Source: Bdellovibrionia bacterium (GTDB lineage Bacteria; Bdellovibrionota; Bdellovibrionia; Bdellovibrionales; JAGQZY01). From it: a stretch of 64,000 bases of DNA. The stretch covers positions 930,001 to 994,000 of the forward strand of contig JAUICP010000001.1 of assembly GCA_030427805.1 (NCBI GenBank), given 5' to 3'. Positions 58,841-64,000 of this stretch are shown one piece after another (positions within the stretch are counted from its first letter, which is position 1; each line of letters begins with the position of its first letter). The notes under the pieces are model-generated. The model ran no database searches and had not been told where the DNA came from. It saw only the letters and a program-made list of their open reading frames with translations. The position numbers and the translations under genes are program-made.

Positions 58841-59920
58841 ATGCAAGAGCATTACTATAAGTTTTGGCGGGATTTAATTAAACCAACGGGTTTCGATGTA
58901 GATAAAGAAAGTCTCACCGACACCTACGGTAAATTTACAGTTAGACCTCTTGAAAGAGGTTATGGAACGACTCTAGGAAATTCTTTAAGAAGAATACTTA
59001 TGAGTTCGATGATGGGTTCAGCAATTTCTGCTGCTAAGTTTGAAGGAGTTCTTCACGAATTCTCGACAATCCCAGATGTAATGGAAGACGTTACCGATAT
59101 TATTTTGAATTTAAAGCAAGTGCGTTTCCGCATGTTTACTTCGGAGCCACAGACTTTAAGAATTAGTAAGCAAGGACAGGGAACTGTTACTGCTAAAGAT
59201 ATCCAGACGAGCGATAAGGTTGAGGTTCTCAATCCTGAGCAGCACATTGCTACTCTCGGAGCGAACGGAAACTTCAACTGTGAAATCATCGTTTCTTTTG
59301 GGCGCGGTTTCGTAACTGCTGAAGAGCACGACTCTAAGCACGTGGGACCTGAGCATATTGCGATTGATTCGCTTTATAGCCCGATCGAAAGAGTAAACTA
59401 CACAGTGTCCTCAGCTCGTGTTGGCCAGAGAACGGACTATGATGCCCTTACTTTTGAAGTTTGGACTGATGGATCATTAAAGCCTGAAGAGTGTGTTTCT
59501 CTCGGTGCTAAAATTATTAAGGAGCAACTGCAGATCTTCCTTACTTTCGACGAAAGTATCGAGCCTGAAGAGGTTGAAGAAGAGAAGGTTGTACCTTCAT
59601 TTAATGAGAATTTATTCCGCTCTGTGGATGACCTTGAGTTGTCTGTCAGAAGTGCGAACTGCTTGAAGAACGCGAACATCCGCTACATTGGTGAGCTTGT
59701 TACTCGTTCTGAAGCAGAGATGTTGAAAACGAAGAACTTTGGTCGAAAGTCACTCAACGAGATTAAAGAAATCCTCGTAGAGATGGGACTCGGACTGGGT
59801 ATGAAGGTTGAAGGATGGCCACCACCAAATTGGGATCCAAACAATCCTCCAGTACCACCGAAGCCTGCAGCAGCTCCCGGAGCTCCAGCAGCAGGTGCTT
59901 CGACACAAAACGAATTTTAA
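58841..59920 (+). CDS. rpoA: RNA polymerase alpha subunit
   Basis: The alpha dimer is the scaffold of RNA polymerase. It has 359 residues. The N-terminal domain has [19 protein letters not shown]. The C-terminal domain (about 265-325) has the helix-hairpin-helix region [20 protein letters not shown] and [14 protein letters not shown]. It ends in an unusual Pro/Ala-rich tail of about 30 residues ([20 protein letters not shown]). Confidence 0.98.
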   Translation: MQEHYYKFWRDLIKPTGFDVDKESLTDTYGKFTVRPLERGYGTTLGNSLRRILMSSMMGSAISAAKFEGVLHEFSTIPDVMEDVTDIILNLKQVRFRMFTSEPQTLRISKQGQGTVTAKDIQTSDKVEVLNPEQHIATLGANGNFNCEIIVSFGRGFVTAEEHDSKHVGPEHIAIDSLYSPIERVNYTVSSARVGQRTDYDALTFEVWTDGSLKPEECVSLGAKIIKEQLQIFLTFDESIEPEEVEEEKVVPSFNENLFRSVDDLELSVRSANCLKNANIRYIGELVTRSEAEMLKTKNFGRKSLNEIKEILVEMGLGLGMKVEGWPPPNWDPNNPPVPPKPAAAPGAPAAGASTQNEF

Positions 59921-59952
59921 TTGTAACTAGCTAAGTACTAGGAGAGCTAGAG

Positions 59953-60567
59953 ATGAGACATAGAAGAGTCACTAATCATTTTGGTAGAAAGTCTGGGCCC
60001 CGCAAGGCTCTAATTCGTGGGCTTGTTGATTCACTCGTTGAACACGAGAGAATTAAAACAACTCTACCTAAGGCAAAAGAGCTAAGACGTCATGTTGAGC
60101 GCGCCATTACTAAAGGTAAAGACGCTACTTTGACTGATGTAAGAACTTTAGCTTCTAAGTATCCAAATAAGAACACGGTTCACAAGATCACTTCTGATTT
60201 AGGACCTCGTTTTAAGGATCGTCCAGGTGGATATACTCGCATCATTAAATTGGGTCGTAGACCTGGTGATGCCGCTGAAATGGCTTTTATCGAATTTGTT
60301 GATTATGACTTCGAAAAGGCAGCTGAAGCACGTAAGGCCAGTACTAAGGTTAAAGTGAGAGATGGTGCCCGTAAGCTTGTCGAAAAAGAAATGACTCCAG
60401 AGCAACTCGCTGAGCACAATGAGAAACTCAAAGTGCGAGCAGATGCTAAGACTAAAAAGCACAAGCGTAAAATCGCCGAAGCTTCTCGTAAAGAGAACTG
60501 GAAGAAGCCACAGCTTAAAAAAGGTGCGGCTAAAGCGAAAAAGCAAAGACGTGCTAAAAAGGCCTAA
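59953..60567 (+). CDS. rplQ: 50S ribosomal protein L17 with long basic C-terminal extension
   Basis: L17 lies near the tunnel exit. The core (about 1-118) has RRVTNHFGRKSGPRKALIRG, RRHVERAITKGK and RIIKLGRRPGDAAEMAFIEF. An extension of about 85 residues, rich in Lys, Ala and Arg, makes 204 residues against the usual 120-130. The extension may bind rRNA or an exit-site partner. It is the last gene of the alpha operon and is followed by two terminators. Confidence 0.96.
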   Translation: MRHRRVTNHFGRKSGPRKALIRGLVDSLVEHERIKTTLPKAKELRRHVERAITKGKDATLTDVRTLASKYPNKNTVHKITSDLGPRFKDRPGGYTRIIKLGRRPGDAAEMAFIEFVDYDFEKAAEARKASTKVKVRDGARKLVEKEMTPEQLAEHNEKLKVRADAKTKKHKRKIAEASRKENWKKPQLKKGAAKAKKQRRAKKA

Positions 60568-60592
60568 TTGGCTGATTCAATGCGAACTTTTA

Positions 60593-60620
60593 AAAGGAGC
60601 TTTTCGAAGCTCCTTTTTTT
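60593..60620 (+). terminator. terminator 1 after rplQ
   Basis: AAAGGAGCTT and AAGCTCCTTT form a 10-bp stem around a TTCG loop, followed by Ts up to 60620. Confidence 0.92.
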
Positions 60621-60646
60621 ATGGGAATTCGATAATCTTTTGTTTT

Positions 60647-60672
60647 AGGAGCTTTTCGGGGCTCCTTTTTTT
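60647..60672 (+). terminator. terminator 2 after rplQ
   Basis: AGGAGCTT (60647-60654) pairs with GGGCTCCT (60659-60666) using two G-U pairs around a TTCG loop, followed by six Ts. It is a near copy of terminator 1, 54 bp downstream. Confidence 0.88.
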
Positions 60673-60704
60673 ATTTATAGTGAAGGTTCAGGGAAGGAAA
60701 TTCT

Positions 60705-61310
60705 ATGGTTTATATCAAAGGGCTTATCGGTACTCTAATTGTTGCGGGACTTCTTATGTTCGGCTGGAATTACTATAGCTCACAAAACGATACCCAGAAA
60801 ATGCCTGAACGCTATAACATAATTGATCGTCTCGAAACCCAGGGGATGATTGATTTTACTCTTCCACGACTCGATGGCTCGAATTTCAATTTAGAATCAC
60901 AAAAGGGAAAGGTTGTTATTCTCAACTTTTGGGCGACATGGTGTGAACCCTGTGTTCGGGAATACCCTTCGATGGTGAAGCTCGCTGACAACTTTAATGG
61001 AGATCTTATCTTCATAGCGGTTTCTGCGGATGAAGATAAAAAGGACATCGATGTTTTTCTAAAAGCATTTGGTAAACCAAAGGCCCATACCTTTATGCTT
61101 TGGGATCCTAAAAGAGAAGTGGCCGACAAGTACGGAGTGGAGCGCCTTCCTGAGACTTTTGTTTTTCACAAAAACGGGAAGCTCATTCGAAAAGTGATCG
61201 GTGAAGAAGAGTGGTTCGATCCGCGAGCCGTGGCTTATTTTGAATCCTTGATCAAAGAGGATTTGAGTGCCGCCAACGCGCAAGAGCCAAAGAACTCTTC
61301 TAAAAACTAG
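60705..61310 (+). CDS. TlpA/ResA-type membrane-anchored thioredoxin-fold protein
   Basis: This is a 201-residue protein. One N-terminal hydrophobic segment (about 5-22) should act as a membrane anchor and place the domain in the periplasm. The thioredoxin domain has NFWATWCEPC with Cys80 and Cys83, and the cis-proline region GVERLPETFVF. The family reduces disulfides, often for cytochrome c maturation; no cytochrome genes are present here. The ATG is preceded by AAGGAA. It has a polar C-terminal tail. Confidence 0.85.
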   Translation: MVYIKGLIGTLIVAGLLMFGWNYYSSQNDTQKMPERYNIIDRLETQGMIDFTLPRLDGSNFNLESQKGKVVILNFWATWCEPCVREYPSMVKLADNFNGDLIFIAVSADEDKKDIDVFLKAFGKPKAHTFMLWDPKREVADKYGVERLPETFVFHKNGKLIRKVIGEEEWFDPRAVAYFESLIKEDLSAANAQEPKNSSKN

Positions 61311-61393
61311 GGGCTCTTTACGTCCTCAATTGGTTTTCAGCCTCAGTAGACATCACCAATGTCTCAAAATGAAACGTGTCAATCACGGGACCC

Positions 61394-61426
61394 ACTACAC
61401 CATAATATAGGTATAGAAGGTGTAGT
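61394..61426 (+). promoter_or_regulatory. hairpin covering a ribosome binding site
   Basis: ACTACACC (61394-61401) is the exact reverse complement of GGTGTAGT (61419-61426). The 3' arm ends directly at the ATG of the next gene and overlaps its GAAGG binding site. The 17-nt loop is AT-rich and could hold a -10 element. It could be an mRNA switch or an operator. Confidence 0.35.
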
Positions 61427-61855
61427 ATGAAATATAGAAAGCAATTCGATATAAAGATAAAAGAAGGCTGTGAAGCTGACTTTGTTATGGCGTGGACTCA
61501 ATTCCTAAACGAAATTCTTCCTCTTTACCCAATTAAAGATGTTCAGCTGGTGGGTACTGATGATTTCTTACAGAAGGTTGTGATCATGGAGTTTCTCGAT
61601 GAAAAGACCTTCCAGAGATTTTGGATGAATCGTGAAGAGGCGAAGTCCTATATTGGTTTAGTAAAGTGTTTTGCTCGACCAGAGCGCTTAGCTAAGGAAG
61701 TCACCGTGGACCTCTTTAAAGCGACTCAAGAGCTTCGCAGAGATGTAATTAATCAAGAGACCAGAGAATCAAACTCCTCTAATAGAAACTCTGACACTGA
61801 TTTAGATGAGCACGAGCGAGGCCCGATTGGCCTTGTTAATGTCCGTTTTTCTTAG
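61427..61855 (+). CDS. small cytoplasmic protein of unknown function
   Basis: This is a 142-residue protein without a signal peptide or membrane segment. The first 100 residues have an alternating strand/helix pattern (KYRKQFDIKIKEGCE, FLQKVVIMEFLDEKTFQRFW) that loosely recalls the dimeric alpha/beta-barrel (ABM-like) fold. The last 40 residues are polar and disordered. No catalytic motif is visible. Its stop overlaps the opposing lipoprotein gene by 3-4 nt. Confidence 0.65.
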   Translation: MKYRKQFDIKIKEGCEADFVMAWTQFLNEILPLYPIKDVQLVGTDDFLQKVVIMEFLDEKTFQRFWMNREEAKSYIGLVKCFARPERLAKEVTVDLFKATQELRRDVINQETRESNSSNRNSDTDLDEHERGPIGLVNVRFS

Positions 61856-62400
61856 TTCTTACTCTCGACTCTCATTCCGGCGACGAAAGCCTTAAAAACA
61901 TTATCGGTTTCAAATTTTGCACGTGTTGTTCTAAGTGAGATGAAGATGTCGAGGTCTTTAACCTGATAAAGTGCGACCTTTTCAATAATCTTTGGTTTAC
62001 CTTTTATAGGGTAGCTTTTAATGTAAAATTTGAATTTCTGTGGGTACGAATCCATACCTTCAAATAAGTCATAAAACTCAGCTCTTTCGACGTTAAGATC
62101 AGAATTTTTTCGTTCATATAAATAAAAGGTTTGATAGACATCTTTTGCAACGCCAGCAATACTTCGAGCGGGCAGTACTTTGACGAGCCCTACCTTTTTA
62201 CCTTTCTCATCCAGTAGAACACCCTGATAGCGGCAGTCGTAGGGGATTTCTTCGACTTTTTTTAGCTTTAGTTTTGGATTTTGATCCATCAGTATATAGT
62301 GATCAAAGCTCTCACAAACGTTTTTATTCTGAGTGACTTTGGTTTTACTCGCACACGAAATTAGGCATAGAGATGCCATAGTAAGTACCAATAATTTCAT
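61852..62400 (-). CDS. lipoprotein of unknown function
   Basis: This is a 182-residue protein. ATG 62400 is chosen because GAGGAG is 7 nt upstream; a GTG at 62415 would overlap it. The lipobox LISC follows a short hydrophobic core (MKLLVLTMASLCLISC), so the mature protein is lipidated at Cys16. The mature part has two more cysteines and a mixed alpha/beta look. It starts 18 nt after the FecR-domain gene on the same strand, so the two are likely one operon. No family is recognised. Confidence 0.78.
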   Translation of the reverse strand: MKLLVLTMASLCLISCASKTKVTQNKNVCESFDHYILMDQNPKLKLKKVEEIPYDCRYQGVLLDEKGKKVGLVKVLPARSIAGVAKDVYQTFYLYERKNSDLNVERAEFYDLFEGMDSYPQKFKFYIKSYPIKGKPKIIEKVALYQVKDLDIFISLRTTRAKFETDNVFKAFVAGMRVESKN

Positions 62401-62418
62401 CTTAACTCTCCTCACAGT

Positions 62419-63603
62419 TTACTTATTTTTATTGAAGAAGTTTTCGTAGATGTCTTTACCGATTGAATCAATCTCTTGCTGACTTGGTTTTTGTTTTGGT
62501 TTTTCAGCCGGAGCTGATTTAAACATACTGGATAGAACTTTGGTGTTTATATTATCACTTGAATCCTTTTCGCTAATTTCAGCAGACTCGAGTATTTCAG
62601 GGGTGTAGGTTTTAATATCTTGAAGAAGAGCTTGGCTCGCCTGTTTTTCGAGTTCCTTCAGGTTTTTCATTTCATCATCGTTGGTGGCGGTATCCTCATC
62701 ACCTGAAGCTTCTTGCACAGTGATGGCTTGAACCTCAAGGAGAGACTCTTTTGAAATGGGTTTAACTGCGACAAGAAGTGATTCTTCAACTTTGTAAGAT
62801 GAATCCTCGAGCTTTTTTCCTGTTGTTCCACTGACGACTTGAGACTGGGAACTTTTGCTTTTTGCGCTATCGACTTCCTCTTTGGACTTTGGCTTTTTAA
62901 TTTCTACGACGTTTCCTGAATCGATGACAATGGCTTGTTCGAGGAGTTTATCGATATCAATTTTTGGGGTCTTTTTTGCGGCTGCCTTCGGAGGAGATGT
63001 TGTTTTTGAAGATTCCTCATTGGCTTTTGAGGTTAGGGGAGTGGGTTGTATTTTTTGTGGAACGACGGCGACTTTACCTCGAATCACCTTGAGTTCTGTT
63101 CCTTTTCCAGCGTTATAGGAAACAAAAAAATCAGTTCCTCGAACCCCGGCCACAGCCGTTGGAGTTTTAAGGCGCATTCCGGACCGTGGATTTTTCTTGT
63201 CCTTAGAGATGAGTGCGCGAACTTTTCCGTAGTAAACATCAATGACAGCGCGCTCTTTTTTGTCTTTATCCTCACTGACTGAAAATCGATAGCTCGTAGA
63301 GGGGCCGATATTGATATGATCCCCATTTCCGAAAATGAGCTTTAAGCTTGAGTTATTTGAAGTCTGAATAATTGTGCCTGGCCGGACCTTAGTCCCCCTG
63401 CGAATTTTCTTTTCGGTGTAGAACTTACTTTGGTAAGAAACTCGGGGTCTGGGGCCAGAGGCTTTGGTGCTTTCATTGATTAAAATATGAGCATTACCCT
63501 TAACTTTAACGATAGTACCTGTGTGACCCTTGAAGGCTGTGGCTACTGAAGTCGATAGTAAAGTCGCGACGATTATAAAATAAAATGTATAAATTGCTTT
63601 CAT
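62419..63603 (-). CDS. exported FecR-domain protein
   Basis: This is a 394-residue protein with a signal peptide ending near TSVATA. A FecR-type domain covers about residues 25-185: GTIVKVKGNAHI, a GTKVRPGTIIQT turn, SSLKLIFGNGDHINIGPSTSY, and GMRLKTPTAVAGVRGTDFFVSY. The rest is a long, polar, low-complexity region rich in Lys, Ser and Glu. Exported FecR-domain proteins without sigma-factor partners are common; their ligand is unknown. The divergent promoter region holds an inverted repeat. Confidence 0.82.
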   Translation of the reverse strand: MKAIYTFYFIIVATLLSTSVATAFKGHTGTIVKVKGNAHILINESTKASGPRPRVSYQSKFYTEKKIRRGTKVRPGTIIQTSNNSSLKLIFGNGDHINIGPSTSYRFSVSEDKDKKERAVIDVYYGKVRALISKDKKNPRSGMRLKTPTAVAGVRGTDFFVSYNAGKGTELKVIRGKVAVVPQKIQPTPLTSKANEESSKTTSPPKAAAKKTPKIDIDKLLEQAIVIDSGNVVEIKKPKSKEEVDSAKSKSSQSQVVSGTTGKKLEDSSYKVEESLLVAVKPISKESLLEVQAITVQEASGDEDTATNDDEMKNLKELEKQASQALLQDIKTYTPEILESAEISEKDSSDNINTKVLSSMFKSAPAEKPKQKPSQQEIDSIGKDIYENFFNKNK

Positions 63604-63621
63604 GGGACCCCAGTCTTATTC

Positions 63622-63643
63622 TTATCCTACGTATATAGGATAA
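63622..63643. promoter_or_regulatory. inverted repeat in a divergent promoter region
   Basis: TTATCCTA (63622-63629), six bases, then TAGGATAA (63636-63643) form a perfect 8-bp inverted repeat. It lies between the FecR-domain gene and the divergent exported-protein gene, so it could be an operator for both. Confidence 0.4.
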
Positions 63644-63677
63644 CTTTTTGTCACCCTTAGCAACAACAGAGAATTTT

Positions 63678-64000
63678 ATGAAGAGCAGATTGATACTTTT
63701 TATGATCGGAATGATAATTTTTGGACTCAGCACAAGCGTCGATGCCAAAGAAAAGTCAAAAAGTTCAACAAAAAATCGTAAATATCGAAATGTCCAAATT
63801 GATCCACTTTTCAAGAGCTTAGAGTATCCGGAGTTGATGGTTCAACCCTTGGCTTCGAAACGCCTTGCTATGGAAGCTAAAGATGAACAGGCGAACAAGT
63901 GGAAGGCTTTTTGGCCCATTCAGTTTTCGGCTCTTACAACTTTAGCCAGTTCATTTGTCGTGGATGGGCAATACAAGAACGACTCTTCTTCGACTGAAAA
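63678..64000 (+). CDS. exported protein, N-terminal part (3' truncated by the window)
   Basis: An open frame from ATG 63678 runs off the end of the window. It begins with a signal peptide (KSRLILFMIGMIIFGLSTSVDA) and a basic, Ser-rich linker. The stretch FWPIQFSALTTLASSFVVDGQY near the end could be the first strand of an outer-membrane barrel, but this is a guess. It is divergent from the FecR-domain gene. Confidence 0.6.
   Translation, partial: MKSRLILFMIGMIIFGLSTSVDAKEKSKSSTKNRKYRNVQIDPLFKSLEYPELMVQPLASKRLAMEAKDEQANKWKAFWPIQFSALTTLASSFVVDGQYKNDSSSTE

Noticed and set aside
1-64000. CRISPR arrays, insertion sequences, phage genes or rRNA genes
   Set aside because: No regular spaced repeats, transposase motifs, integrase motifs or rRNA-like stretches were seen. 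The insertions in the ribosomal cluster have no visible mobile-element ends.

Overview
The window is a stretch of bacterial chromosome dominated by the translation and transcription machinery of a Gram-negative organism. It carries tRNA genes, tuf, secE-nusG, rplKAJL-rpoBC, rpsL-rpsG, fusA, and the S10, spc and alpha ribosomal clusters through rplQ. Between these blocks sit many genes for exported proteins. SecE with three membrane segments, a long zinc-free S14, an NtrY/NtrX pair, a lipoprotein, FecR-domain and FIST-domain proteins, and the wealth of small Cys-rich secreted proteins suggest a proteobacterium-like lineage. A member of the Bdellovibrionota (Bdellovibrio/Bacteriovorax type) is my best guess. 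This is inferred from gene content and gene order and was not tested by phylogeny.

Layout. 1-4032: the end of an unknown gene, a small unknown gene, and a translationally coupled ntrY-ntrX two-component pair. 4114-5631 (minus): an exported unknown and coaD. 5750-9118: a tight proS-pyrF-rlmB operon. 9193-11589: a secreted three-repeat protein on the minus strand, then a tandem pair of exported paralogues that look like the free-standing C-terminal region of long-form phenylalanine hydroxylases. 11801-14776: tRNA-Thr, Tyr, Gly, Thr, tuf, tRNA-Trp, secE, nusG, closed by a strong terminator. 15058-25517: an insertion of about 10.5 kb between nusG and rplK. It encodes a 624-aa exported protein, a coupled 2544-aa giant exported protein, and a Cys-rich secreted protein. 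25777-36610: rplK-rplA-rplJ-rplL-rpoB-rpoC. 36812-40719: a secreted four-repeat protein, a zf-TFIIB-type protein, and a FIST/histidine-kinase pair. 41326-44407: rpsL-rpsG, a terminator, then fusA. 44376-45926 (minus): an exported membrane protein. 46464-60567: rpsJ to rplQ with secY, adk and rpoA. 60705-64000: a TlpA-like thioredoxin, a small unknown, a lipoprotein, a FecR-domain protein and the start of another exported protein.

Main points of interest. (1) The C-terminal 500 residues of the giant exported protein contain a recognisable ABC1/UbiB-type atypical kinase fold with most key residues kept (K2057, K2141, E2196, D2279, N2284, D2307). It is preceded by a long helical region and a Gly/Ala-rich hydrophobic block. 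I know of no described system with this architecture, and its position between nusG and rplK is unusual. (2) rplX (L24) is absent from its conserved place between rplN and rplE, and infA is absent next to rpmJ. (3) The rplJ leader holds two overlapping pairings, one of which covers the rplJ ribosome binding site, so it looks like an L10 autoregulatory switch. (4) Two unrelated-looking secreted proteins are built of short tandem repeats, each repeat bounded by a pair of cysteines.

All family calls come from reading the translated sequence and from memory of the families. No database search was run.
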